From: Sinomonas cyclohexanicum
GTDB taxonomy: Bacteria; Actinomycetota; Actinomycetes; Actinomycetales; Micrococcaceae
NCBI RefSeq assembly: GCF_020886775.1
Contig: NZ_AP024525.1
Coordinates: 3,286,001-3,350,000 of the forward strand
Reading direction: 5' to 3'
DNA length: 64,000 nucleotides
How positions within the stretch are numbered: the first letter of the stretch is position 1; each line of letters starts with the position of its first letter. This document shows positions 9,567-17,425 of the stretch, in pieces. The notes below the pieces were generated by a model. That model searched no databases and was not told the origin of the DNA. It was given only the letters and a program-made list of their open reading frames with translations. The position numbers were made by a program, and so were the translations under genes.

Positions 9567-10306
9567 GCGCCCACTGTAAGCACGGCGCCGGCGAGCGCGG
9601 CCCACGAGGCGACCCCCGCAAGCGCGATGACGGCCGCGAACGCGACGAGCCACACCGCCGAGGGCACACCGGTCTTGCGGGCCAGGATGTATGCGTCCGA
9701 GCTGCCGAGCTCGTGTCGCCGGCCGGTGTGGACGGTCACGACGTTCCACCAGTCGCGGGCCGCCCCGAGCACGAGCGCGAGGCCCACGGCGAGCGTGAGA
9801 TGGCCCTGGACGTCCGGCGGGACGGCCACCACCACTGCCACCACCGTGGCCAGCGCGCCGACGAGGATCAGCACGCCCGCGAGATTGCGGATAAACAGGA
9901 ACACCAGTGCCAACAGCACCACGGACACGGAGAGCGCGGCCCGTCCCCAGCCCGCCGCGGACGCCCACACGAGCGCCGCACCGACCACCGCCGGCGAAGG
10001 GTAGCCCCAGAACCCGAACCACACCGCGCGGCCGCGGCCCACACCGTGGGTGGTGCCGCCCTGGTCCAGGCGCAGGGTGATGCCGGTGACCCGCATGCCC
10101 GTGGCCAGGCCAGCGAACGCGTGCCCGAGCTCGTGCACGATCGTGACGAACCTCCCGAAGAACCGCCATAGCAGCGGCACCACACACAGGGCCGCGGCGG
10201 TGCCGAGCACGAGCGCGAGCTCCCACGGCGGCACCACGAGGGAGCCCGTGCGGGAGAACCCCTGCACGAACGCGTCGACGAACGTCTGCCACCACTGCTG
10301 CACCAC
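9563..10306 (-). CDS. Membrane M50-type metallopeptidase-like protein
   Basis: About 247-residue polytopic membrane protein with a HELGH zinc motif (residues 58-62 from this start) in the second hydrophobic segment and six or so predicted hydrophobic segments, fitting the M50B-like family of actinobacterial integral proteases or protease-like proteins. The GTG at 10306 is preferred: TACCCT lies seven bases before it (10314-10319), suggesting a leaderless mRNA; another GTG at 10369 would add 21 residues without family character. Its end overlaps the menC ATG by four bases. Whether it cleaves a membrane substrate such as an anti-sigma factor is unknown; no such gene is adjacent. Confidence 0.75.
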   Translation of the reverse strand: MVQQWWQTFVDAFVQGFSRTGSLVVPPWELALVLGTAAALCVVPLLWRFFGRFVTIVHELGHAFAGLATGMRVTGITLRLDQGGTTHGVGRGRAVWFGFWGYPSPAVVGAALVWASAAGWGRAALSVSVVLLALVFLFIRNLAGVLILVGALATVVAVVVAVPPDVQGHLTLAVGLALVLGAARDWWNVVTVHTGRRHELGSSDAYILARKTGVPSAVWLVAFAAVIALAGVASWAALAGAVLTVGA

Positions 10307-10363
10307 GCACTCGAGGGTAGTGGACGGGACTGGGAAGAGTCCGGCCCCATCCGTCACGGGACC

Positions 10364-10384
10364 GCACACGTGTCAGGTACACTG
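10364..10384 (+). promoter_or_regulatory. lacI promoter with LacI-type operator
   Basis: GCACACGTGTCAGG at 10364-10377 resembles the two operators before the fructoside operon (16365-16380 and 16397-16410), sharing the ACACGTGT core. It directly abuts TACACT (10378-10383), a -10-like box six bases before the ATG of the regulator. This suggests autoregulation of a leaderless transcript. Confidence 0.55.
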
Positions 10385-10389
10385 CGGCC

Positions 10390-11481
10390 ATGACCCGCAA
10401 GGCCACAGCCCTCGACGTCGCGCGCCGCGCCGGCGTGTCCCGCAGCGCCGTCTCGCTCGTGCTCAACGGGCGCGGAGACGGCAATGTGGCCAAGGAGGCG
10501 CAGGAGCGGATCCTCGCGGCCGCCGCGGAACTGAGCTACACGCCCAACACGATCGCGCGGAGCCTGCGGGACCAGCGCTCGCACGTCATCGGAGTCGTCT
10601 CCGACCAGGCGGTCACGAGCCCGTTCGACGGCGAGATCATCGCCGGCGCGGACGCCGTGGCCCGCAGCCGTGGCTTCGTGACGCTCGCGACCGACACCGA
10701 GCAGGACGCCGTTCGCGACCTCGACGCCGTGCGCACCCTGCTGGACCGCCAGGTCGACGGGCTCATCTACGTCACCGTGGGCCTGCACGAGCTGCATGTC
10801 CCGGACGGCATGCTCAGCGTCCCGTCGGCCCTCGCGAACTGCTACGCCTCGGCCGACTCCCCCGGCGCCGCCGCGGCCCTCCCCTCGATCCAGCCCGACG
10901 AGGTGGCCGGCGGGCGCGATGCTGCGGCCCACCTCATCGCGCTCGGCCACCGCCGCATCGCGTTCCTGGGCGGCGAGTACTCGTCCCCGGCGGTCGCGCT
11001 GCGCGAGACCGGGTTCCGGGCGGCAATGGCCGGGGCAGGCCTGCCGGTGCGCGAGGATTGGGTCATCGAGGCCGGGTGGGACATCGCGCCCGGGTACCGC
11101 GCGGCGTCGGCCCTGCTCTCGGCCCCCGCCGGCGAGCGCCCCACCGCCCTCCTCGCCGGCAACGACCGTGCCGCGATCGGCGTGGTCCTCGCCGCGGCGC
11201 ATCTCGGGCTCGAGGTCCCCCGCGACCTCTCGGTCATGGGCTACGACGACGAGCGCCGTGTCGCCGAGGTCATGGTCCCGCCGCTGAGCACGGTCGCGCT
11301 GCCCCTGCGGCGCATCGGCGAGGAGTCGATGCGCGCCGTCCTCGACGCGCTCGACTCCGGCACCTCCTCCGCGCCGCGGACGACGCCGGGCGGCGGCTCG
11401 GCCGCGCGGCCGGCGGTGCCGCTGCTGGTCCCCTGCCGGCTCGTGGAGCGCGAGTCGACTGGCCCCGTCCCCGCCCGTTGA
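10390..11481 (+). CDS. LacI-family transcriptional regulator
   Basis: 363-residue repressor-type regulator. N-terminal HTH with hinge is textbook LacI: TALDVARRAGVSRSAVSLVLNG followed by YTPNTIARSLR (shown here in separate stretches). The rest is a periplasmic-binding-protein-like sugar-sensing domain (HVIGVVSDQ, DGLIYVT, GHRRIAFLGG, AGNDRAAIGV, MGYDDE). Lies at the far end of, and convergent with, a fructoside ABC/GH32 operon; the shared palindrome before its own start and before the operon makes it the likely local regulator, sensing an imported fructoside or its product. The stop codon is embedded in the first TTGAGGGGTCA repeat unit downstream. Confidence 0.93.
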   Translation: MTRKATALDVARRAGVSRSAVSLVLNGRGDGNVAKEAQERILAAAAELSYTPNTIARSLRDQRSHVIGVVSDQAVTSPFDGEIIAGADAVARSRGFVTLATDTEQDAVRDLDAVRTLLDRQVDGLIYVTVGLHELHVPDGMLSVPSALANCYASADSPGAAAALPSIQPDEVAGGRDAAAHLIALGHRRIAFLGGEYSSPAVALRETGFRAAMAGAGLPVREDWVIEAGWDIAPGYRAASALLSAPAGERPTALLAGNDRAAIGVVLAAAHLGLEVPRDLSVMGYDDERRVAEVMVPPLSTVALPLRRIGEESMRAVLDALDSGTSSAPRTTPGGGSAARPAVPLLVPCRLVERESTGPVPAR

Positions 11482-11620
11482 GGGGTCACATCCCCCCTAC
11501 CCGGCCGGTCGAGGAGTCACGTCCACCCCGTCGAGGAGTCAGATCCGCCAGGCTCGGGAGTCGATGTCCTCACAATGGCCCTTGGGATCTGACCCCTCAA
11601 CAGGGTAGTGACCCCTCAAC
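11477..11620. repeat. GGGGTCA-family repeat cluster between convergent genes
   Basis: GTTGAGGGGTCA at 11477-11488 (containing the lacI stop codon), degenerate units GTCGAGGAGTCA near 11508 and 11530, and two inverted copies TGACCCCTCAAC at 11590-11601 and 11609-11620. The inverted copies can pair with the first unit across about 100 bases or with the degenerate middle units. Same family as 3796-3890. Probably serves as bidirectional terminator between lacI and the GH32 gene. Confidence 0.78.
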
Positions 11621-11627
11621 AGCGAGG

Positions 11628-12977
11628 CTAGGCGGGGATGGCGAGCGCCCAGGCCTGGACGCGAACCTCCGGGCCCAGCTCGAGCCGGTACTCCTCGGAT
11701 CCGGACGGGTACGCCCGGAGCGTCGTGGCGACACCGCCGGCCCGGTATACCTCGATAATCGAGGCGTCGAGCAGGACCCGCACCTCGCCGTCGGCGCAGA
11801 CCTGCCCCTCCCACACCAGCTGATCGCCCAGGAGGAGGCGCACGCTCCCGGAGCCGGTGAGCACCGCCTCGGCCTGGTCGGGCAGGGCGAGGCGAGGGGC
11901 GCCGTCGTGCGCGCCGGGCGCATCCGCTGCGACGAGCACCGACGCCCGGAGCGCGGCGAGCTCGGGCGCCGGCCGGAGCTCGACGGCGTCGCCGGCCACG
12001 CGCAGCTCGCGCGGGAACGTGAGCGCGCCGGACCAGCCGACCGCGTCGCACTCATCCTGCGTCCGCCCGAGCACCCCGGCCGGCGTGACCTCCTTCGCCC
12101 AGCCCCACACGAGGACCCGGTCGTCCGCCTGCACGGCCTGCGGGGCGTAGAACGAGCCGCCCAGATCGGACAGGCCGCAGGAGCGCGGGGCGAACACGGG
12201 CAGCCCGGTGAGGGCATCCAGCGCGAGCGAGCCCACGAGGTGGCCCACGCCCGTGAGCTGGTCGTCGAGCCACAGGGAGAACACGGCCGCCCACGAGCCA
12301 CCGGACCGGACGAGCTGCGGGCACTCCCAGATGTTCGCCTGCGGCAGCCCGGCCGCGACGGGGTCCTCCGACGTGAGCCACACGCCGTGGTACTCCCACG
12401 CGGTGAGGTCGTCGGCGCCGTAGAGGAGGATGGCGGCGTCGCCTGAGTCGAGCCCGGCGCCCTGGATCGCCCAGCGGTGCCCGGCGAACTCGAACAGAAA
12501 CGGGTCGCGGACCGCGATCACGCGGGGGTCGTCCGGCATTCCGGCCGCCACGACGCCGTCCTGCGTCCACTCGACGAGGTCGGCCGAACCGCGGGCGAGC
12601 ACGACCTGCGAGCGCCCGGACCCGTCCACCACCCCGGAGTACACGGCGGTGGGAACGCCTGCATCGAGGGTCGCGACGCCGGTCCAGCACCCGTAGGCGT
12701 CCGGCCCGCCGTACTGCGGGGCGAGGGCAAGCGGGTGGGCGTCCCACCGCACCAGATCAGCGGAGCTCACGTGGCCCCAGTGGATCCTGTGGTGCCGGGC
12801 CGACTCGGCGTTGTGCTGGAAGAACACGTGCCAGCGCCCGTCGGCGAATACGATCCCGTTCGGATCGTTGACCCATCCCTGAGCGGGGCGGGGGTGGAGC
12901 CGGGGGAAGGACCTGTCGGGGTGCGCGGCCGGCCCGGCAATCGGGACGGCGGAGGAGACGGGGGCAACGGAAGTCAT
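11628..12977 (-). CDS. Glycoside hydrolase family 32 beta-fructosidase
   Basis: Intracellular invertase/levanase-type enzyme of 449 residues that would release fructose from sucrose or fructo-oligosaccharides. GH32 signatures are present: nucleophile motif WVNDPNG, the VRDPFLF variant of the RDP motif that stabilises the transition state, and the acid/base motif WECPQL. A C-terminal beta-sandwich follows. No signal peptide, so cleavage follows import by the ABC transporter encoded directly upstream. Start at 12977 is where family similarity begins. Last gene of the SBP-permease-permease-GH32 operon, 11 bases after the second permease. Confidence 0.9.
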   Translation of the reverse strand: MTSVAPVSSAVPIAGPAAHPDRSFPRLHPRPAQGWVNDPNGIVFADGRWHVFFQHNAESARHHRIHWGHVSSADLVRWDAHPLALAPQYGGPDAYGCWTGVATLDAGVPTAVYSGVVDGSGRSQVVLARGSADLVEWTQDGVVAAGMPDDPRVIAVRDPFLFEFAGHRWAIQGAGLDSGDAAILLYGADDLTAWEYHGVWLTSEDPVAAGLPQANIWECPQLVRSGGSWAAVFSLWLDDQLTGVGHLVGSLALDALTGLPVFAPRSCGLSDLGGSFYAPQAVQADDRVLVWGWAKEVTPAGVLGRTQDECDAVGWSGALTFPRELRVAGDAVELRPAPELAALRASVLVAADAPGAHDGAPRLALPDQAEAVLTGSGSVRLLLGDQLVWEGQVCADGEVRVLLDASIIEVYRAGGVATTLRAYPSGSEEYRLELGPEVRVQAWALAIPA

Positions 12978-12988
12978 CAGAGTGCTTT

Positions 12989-13915
12989 CTACTTGCCGGC
13001 GCCGGCGGTGAGGCCGTCGCGGAGGGTCCGCTGGCCGATCAGGAAGACGATCAGCGCGGGGATCATGGACAGGACGACACCGGCGAGGACCACCGAGATG
13101 CTCCCCGTGCCCATGTTGCCCTGGAGGGACACGAGGCCGAGGGGCAGGGTGAAGTTCTGCTCGGAGATGGTCAGGATGAGGGGCCGGAAGAACTCGTTCC
13201 AGTGGAAGTTGAACGCGAGGATCCCCACGATCGCGAGGCCCGGCATGGCCAGTGGGGCGTAGACCGAGCGGAAGATCCGGAATGGTGACGCACCGTCGAT
13301 CGCGGCGGCCTCGGCGAGCTCCGCCGGCAGGCCCAGGAAGTACTGCCGCATGAGGAACGTGCCGAACGCGGTCGGGATGGCCGGGAGGATGAGGGCCAGG
13401 AGCGTGTCGGAGAGGCCCATGCCGCGGATGAGCATGAACACCGGCACGATCGTGACCTGCACCGGGACCATCATCGTGGCCAGGACGAGCGAGAACAGGG
13501 CGCCCTTGCCGCGGAACTTGAGGAACGCGAACGCGTACCCCGCGAGCGCCGCGGAGAACATCTGCCCGATCGCGATGAGCCCCGTGACGAGTGCGCTGTT
13601 GAGCACGAGCAGCCCCATGTCGACCTGCTTGAACACCTGCGCGTAGGAGGAGAAGTCGGGGTTCCAGGGGATGAACGAGGGCGGGAGCTTGAGCGAGTCC
13701 GCCGGCGGCCGCAGGGACGTGGACAGGGTCCACAGCACCGGGCCGAGGGTCAGCGCCGCAGCCAGGACGAGGATGGCGATGCGTCCGGTGAGGGACCAGT
13801 CGAGCGCACGACGGCGGCGCCTCGCCGGGGTGCTGGGGCTGCGGTCCTGCTGGGCGTGGCCCGTGCGGGCTCCGCGGTCGGAGGGGACAGGGACGGGAGT
13901 CGCGGTGGTGGTCAT
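12989..13915 (-). CDS. Carbohydrate ABC transporter permease (MalG-type)
   Basis: 308-residue membrane subunit with six predicted membrane segments and the EAA loop EAAAIDGASPFRIF followed by YAPLAMPGL, typical of MalG-like permeases. N-terminal approximately 40 residues are Arg/Ser-rich and cytoplasmic. The ATG at 13915 has a GTGAGG ribosome-binding element upstream; a GTG at 13927 that overlaps the preceding stop is an alternative. No ATPase gene is present in this operon, so a shared MsiK-like ATPase elsewhere is expected, as is common in actinobacteria (inference). Confidence 0.9.
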   Translation of the reverse strand: MTTTATPVPVPSDRGARTGHAQQDRSPSTPARRRRRALDWSLTGRIAILVLAAALTLGPVLWTLSTSLRPPADSLKLPPSFIPWNPDFSSYAQVFKQVDMGLLVLNSALVTGLIAIGQMFSAALAGYAFAFLKFRGKGALFSLVLATMMVPVQVTIVPVFMLIRGMGLSDTLLALILPAIPTAFGTFLMRQYFLGLPAELAEAAAIDGASPFRIFRSVYAPLAMPGLAIVGILAFNFHWNEFFRPLILTISEQNFTLPLGLVSLQGNMGTGSISVVLAGVVLSMIPALIVFLIGQRTLRDGLTAGAGK

Positions 13916-13923
13916 GGGGGGCC

Positions 13924-14895
13924 TCACTGGTAGAAGACGAAGCGCTTGCTGAGCCGGAACTGCAGGGCCGTGACGGCCATGATGACGAGCATGAGGACCA
14001 CGCCGATCGCGGAGGCCTTGCCGAACTGGAGCTGCTGGAAGGCGGTCTCGAAGATCACCATGACGGCCGTGCGGGTCGAATCGCCGGGCCCGCCGCGGGT
14101 GAGCACGTAGGGCTGGTCGAAGACCTGGAGGGCGTTGATGATCGCCATGACGGAGGCCACGAGGGTCGTGGGGCTGATGAGCGGCAGCGTCACGTGGCGG
14201 TGCTTGCGCCAGCCGGTCGCGCCGTCGAGGGAGGCGGCCTCATACGTCTCCTGCGGGATCGAGGACAGCGCCCCGAGGAAGAGGAGGAACGAGAACCCGA
14301 AGTTCTGCCATACGTAGACGAGGACCACCACGGTGGCGGAGCCGAACGGCGTCGTGAGCCACGGGACCGCGGGGATGCCGACCGTCCCGAGGAGCCAGTT
14401 GACCACGCCGAACTGTTCATTGAAGAGGTACTTCATGAAGATCGAGACGCTCGCCGCCGAGAGGATGAGCGGGAAGAAGAACGCGGAGCGGAAGAAGACG
14501 CGCAGCCAGTTCGGCAGCCGGTCCTGAATGAGCACCGCCAGGCCGAGCGCCACGCCGAGCTGGAGCACGACGGCGACGGCCACGAACGCGATCGTGTTGC
14601 CGAACGCGACGCGCACCGTCGGGTCCGAGGCCATCTCCGTGAAGTTGTCGAGGCCGGCGAACTGCGGGGGGCTGATGATGTCCCAGCGGAAGAACGCGAG
14701 GAGCACCGAGGCGACGATCGGGATGACGGTGAACACACCCATGCCCACGATCGTGGGGGCCAGGAACAGCCACGCCATGAGGCGGGAGCCGCGCGAGGCG
14801 CTCGGCGCGGTGGTGGGCCCGCCGGGGGCGCTGGCCCGGATTGCGGCGCGGCCCGCGCGGGCTCCTGCGCGGGGGCGGGCGGCGGTGGTGCTCAT
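13924..14895 (-). CDS. Carbohydrate ABC transporter permease (MalF-type)
   Basis: 323-residue sugar permease with a disordered Ala/Arg-rich N-terminus, first membrane helix near residue 40 (LMAWLFLAPTIVGMGVF) and the EAA loop YEAASLDGATGWRKHRHVTL. Start at 14895 is supported by the strong ribosome binding site AGGAGG and by ATGA overlap with the binding-protein gene. Partner of the next permease in forming the channel for a fructoside. Confidence 0.91.
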   Translation of the reverse strand: MSTTAARPRAGARAGRAAIRASAPGGPTTAPSASRGSRLMAWLFLAPTIVGMGVFTVIPIVASVLLAFFRWDIISPPQFAGLDNFTEMASDPTVRVAFGNTIAFVAVAVVLQLGVALGLAVLIQDRLPNWLRVFFRSAFFFPLILSAASVSIFMKYLFNEQFGVVNWLLGTVGIPAVPWLTTPFGSATVVVLVYVWQNFGFSFLLFLGALSSIPQETYEAASLDGATGWRKHRHVTLPLISPTTLVASVMAIINALQVFDQPYVLTRGGPGDSTRTAVMVIFETAFQQLQFGKASAIGVVLMLVIMAVTALQFRLSKRFVFYQ

Positions 14896-16325
14896 GCGGT
14901 CCTCCTGAGGGCCAGCTCGAGGTCGTTCTGGAGGGAGGCGAGGGCGCTCTTGAGCTGCTGCTCGTCCCCGCTCACGGCCAGAGAGACGTTCTTGATGAGG
15001 GCGGTCTCGACGGCCGCCTGCTGGGGCGGCGCCGGGATCGGGCCGGTCGTCGGGAACCGGTCGAGGGTGTCGTAGAAGACCTTCCAGTGGGCCGGCCCCT
15101 TGCCTGAGTACAGGGCCTCGTTGACCATGGAGCGGCGGGCGGGGGTCGTGGTCGGCGTGGAGAAGAGCAGTTCCATGGCCTCGCGCGAGGCGCTGAACTT
15201 GATCCACTCCCAAGCGGCGTCCTTGTCCTTCGCGGTTTTCATGATCGCGTAGCCGGCGGTGCCGAACTGGTGGCGCTGCGCCGCTGCCCCGGGGCCGGTG
15301 GCCCAGCGGGGGAAGAACTGGACGTCGAAGTCGTTCGGGCCCATGCCTGCGTCGGCGAGGCCCTGCACCCAGTAGCCGCCGGCGGGCGTGGCGCCGATGC
15401 GGCCCGAGGCGAAGAGGCCGACGAGCGAGTTGCCGCCGCCCTCCTCGGGCCGGACGCCGAGGCCGTCCTGCACGAGCCCCCGGAGGAAGTCGAAGGTCTC
15501 GTAGACCCGCGGGTCGTTCGCGTTGGGAGCCTCCCACAGGTACCCGCCGGAACGGGTGGCGCGGGAGGGGTCTGAGGCGTAGAAGCCGTCCCACAGCCAG
15601 TTCCCGCCGGTGGCGCGCTGCTCCGTGAGGACGGACGTGCCGTTCGCGTAGAGCCACGGGACCACGCCGCCGAAGAGCCGGTTGGTCCAGTAGTACGGGG
15701 TGAAGCCGCTCGGGTTGGCGCGCCGCATCGCGGAGAGCGCGGACCGGAAGTCGAGGTGGGTCCAGTCGTCGGCGGGGCGCGAGAGCCCCGCGGCCGCGAA
15801 GACCTTGGTGTTGTAGTACATGTCCGCGGCGTTCCAGTCCATCGGGAGCTGGTAGAGGCTCCCGCGGTACATGAACGCCTCGACGAGGCTCGGGTGGACG
15901 TCGGCGAAGTACTCGGCCATGACCGAGGCGTCGCGGCGGATGTAGTCGTCGAGGGGGTGCGCGAGCTTCTCGGCGAAGAGCTGCGCGCCCTCGGTGGCGA
16001 CGTAGACGACGTCGGGCGGGTTGCCCGCGGCGACCATGGTGAGGATCTTGCTGAAGAAGTCCTTCCAGTCCACGGCCTGGATGGCCTGGACGCGGACCTT
16101 GATCTCGGGGTGGAGGCGCCGGAACGCGTCGACCGCCTTCTGGCGGGCCGCGGCGTCGGCGGCCGTGCCGAGGATCGCGATGCTCAGGCTGCCGTCGTTG
16201 CGGCCGGGGATGTCGGTTCCTGTCAAGCGGGGCCACGAGGCCACAGTGGCTCCGAGGATCCCGACGCCCAGGGCCCCGAGCGCGGTGCGCCGCGAGATCT
16301 CGCGCAGTGTGAGCGAGTCGCCCAT
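14892..16325 (-). CDS. Extracellular sugar-binding protein of fructoside importer
   Basis: Solute-binding protein family 1, 477 residues. The N-terminus carries a twin-arginine-like export signal (ISRRTALGALGVGILGA), with no lipobox Cys, so it may be Tat-exported and anchored or released. Family features: LSIAILGTAADAAARQKAVD, a FRRLHPEIKVRV stretch, GYAIMKTAKDKDAAWEWIKF near the C-terminal lobe. The ATG at 16325 has AAGGAGAG upstream. First gene of the operon; two ACACGTGT operators lie 40-85 bases upstream. GH32 as the downstream enzyme points to sucrose, kestose or levan oligomers as ligand (inference). Confidence 0.9.
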   Translation of the reverse strand: MGDSLTLREISRRTALGALGVGILGATVASWPRLTGTDIPGRNDGSLSIAILGTAADAAARQKAVDAFRRLHPEIKVRVQAIQAVDWKDFFSKILTMVAAGNPPDVVYVATEGAQLFAEKLAHPLDDYIRRDASVMAEYFADVHPSLVEAFMYRGSLYQLPMDWNAADMYYNTKVFAAAGLSRPADDWTHLDFRSALSAMRRANPSGFTPYYWTNRLFGGVVPWLYANGTSVLTEQRATGGNWLWDGFYASDPSRATRSGGYLWEAPNANDPRVYETFDFLRGLVQDGLGVRPEEGGGNSLVGLFASGRIGATPAGGYWVQGLADAGMGPNDFDVQFFPRWATGPGAAAQRHQFGTAGYAIMKTAKDKDAAWEWIKFSASREAMELLFSTPTTTPARRSMVNEALYSGKGPAHWKVFYDTLDRFPTTGPIPAPPQQAAVETALIKNVSLAVSGDEQQLKSALASLQNDLELALRRTA

Positions 16326-16364
16326 GACTCTCCTTTTGATGGGTTCCGCGGCACCGAGGCCGCT

Positions 16365-16380
16365 CCTAACACGTGTTAGG
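16365..16380. promoter_or_regulatory. LacI-type operator, perfect palindrome
   Basis: CCTAACACGTGTTAGG is a perfect 16-bp palindrome 40 bases upstream of the sugar-binding protein start, in the divergent spacer with the PAP2 gene. Typical LacI-family symmetry with a central CG. A related sequence occurs in front of the LacI gene at 10364. Confidence 0.75.
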
Positions 16381-16396
16381 AATCGTAGATGTGACA

Positions 16397-16410
16397 CCTA
16401 ACACGTGTCA
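16397..16410. promoter_or_regulatory. Second LacI-type operator (one half degenerate)
   Basis: CCTAACACGTGTCA shares the first eleven bases of the palindrome at 16365. The centres of the two sites are about 32 bases apart, roughly three helical turns, which would allow binding on the same DNA face. The remainder of the 190-base divergent spacer shows no other feature apart from a CACGCT box before the PAP2 start. Confidence 0.6.
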
Positions 16411-16516
16411 AGTGGTTTCTGTTGCCTGCGTCACAGCAGGGTCTCCGCCACCCTTCCCACCGCCGCGGGACAGGGCGGAATGGCATGCGCCCGCGGGCTC
16501 GTGCCACGCTGGGACC

Positions 16517-17425
16517 ATGCCCGCCCGCCGTCCCGCGCCCAGTGGACCGTTCCTGCTCGCCGCGCTCATCGCGGCCGCCGCCTGCGCCGCGGTGTACTGG
16601 GCGTTCGTGCGCACGGCGGTCGGCCAAGGGCTCGACGAGCAGGCCCTGCTCGAGGCTGCGGCGATGTTCGGCGGCTGGAGCAGGACCAACCTCGCCGCGC
16701 TCAACTACCTCCCCGCCGCCTCCGCGGTGGCCGCCGCCGGGGTGCTGCTCTGGGCCGCGCTCGCACGACGCCGCCGGGCCGTCTCCGCGGTGGCCCTCGC
16801 CGCCGCGCTGGTCGCCAACGCCGCCGCCTACGCGCTCAAGCACTGGGTGTTCTCCCGGCCGGACCTCGGCTATGGCGTGTTCGGGGAGAACACGATGCCC
16901 TCCGGCCACACGACGCTCACGGCGTCGGCCGCGGCCGTGGTGTTCCTCGCGGTGGGCCCGCGCTGGCGCCCGGCCGCGGCCTTCGCGGGCGCCACGTACG
17001 CCGCGGCGAGCGGCCTCGCGATGCTCGTGAACCAGTGGCACCTCGCCGGGGACGTCGTCGACGCGCTGTTCCTCGTCGGTGCGGTCATGTGCCCGGCGTA
17101 CTGGCTGGTCCTGCGGCTCGAGCGTTCCGGGGCTGCGGGCACGCGTCTGGAGGACGCCCAGCGCCGCTGGCTCACTGCCTCGGTCCGCGCGTGCCTGATC
17201 GCGGCGGCCGTGGCCGCGGTCGCGCTCGCCCTCGCTCTGATCGTTCCGCACGCCGACAGGAGGGTGGGCACGGTCCCACAGTTCCTGGCCGCAGGCGGGG
17301 CGGCCGTCGTGGCCGCGGCGTACGCGGGCTCGGCGGGGGCGATCTGGCTCACCGGCCCGCGCACCGCAGCGGCTGAAGCGCACTTGGGAACTCCACAGCC
17401 CCGTGTGCGACGCTGGAGGGCATGA
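16517..17425 (+). CDS. PAP2-family membrane phosphatase (first of a tandem pair)
   Basis: 302-residue integral membrane lipid phosphatase-like protein. PAP2 motifs: KHWVFSRPD (KxxxxxxRP), PSGHTTL and NQWHLAGDVVDA (RxxxxxHxxxD variant in which the Arg position is Asn-Gln-Trp-His context). Several hydrophobic segments surround them, plus two extra C-terminal helices. Likely acts on a polyprenyl or phosphatidate phosphate at the outer face (inference). ATG at 16517 follows CACGCT by six bases, with no Shine-Dalgarno; upstream in-frame residues are not family-like. Its stop overlaps the next gene's ATG (ATGA). About half the sequence aligns visibly with the downstream paralogue. Confidence 0.85.
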   Translation: MPARRPAPSGPFLLAALIAAAACAAVYWAFVRTAVGQGLDEQALLEAAAMFGGWSRTNLAALNYLPAASAVAAAGVLLWAALARRRRAVSAVALAAALVANAAAYALKHWVFSRPDLGYGVFGENTMPSGHTTLTASAAAVVFLAVGPRWRPAAAFAGATYAAASGLAMLVNQWHLAGDVVDALFLVGAVMCPAYWLVLRLERSGAAGTRLEDAQRRWLTASVRACLIAAAVAAVALALALIVPHADRRVGTVPQFLAAGGAAVVAAAYAGSAGAIWLTGPRTAAAEAHLGTPQPRVRRWRA

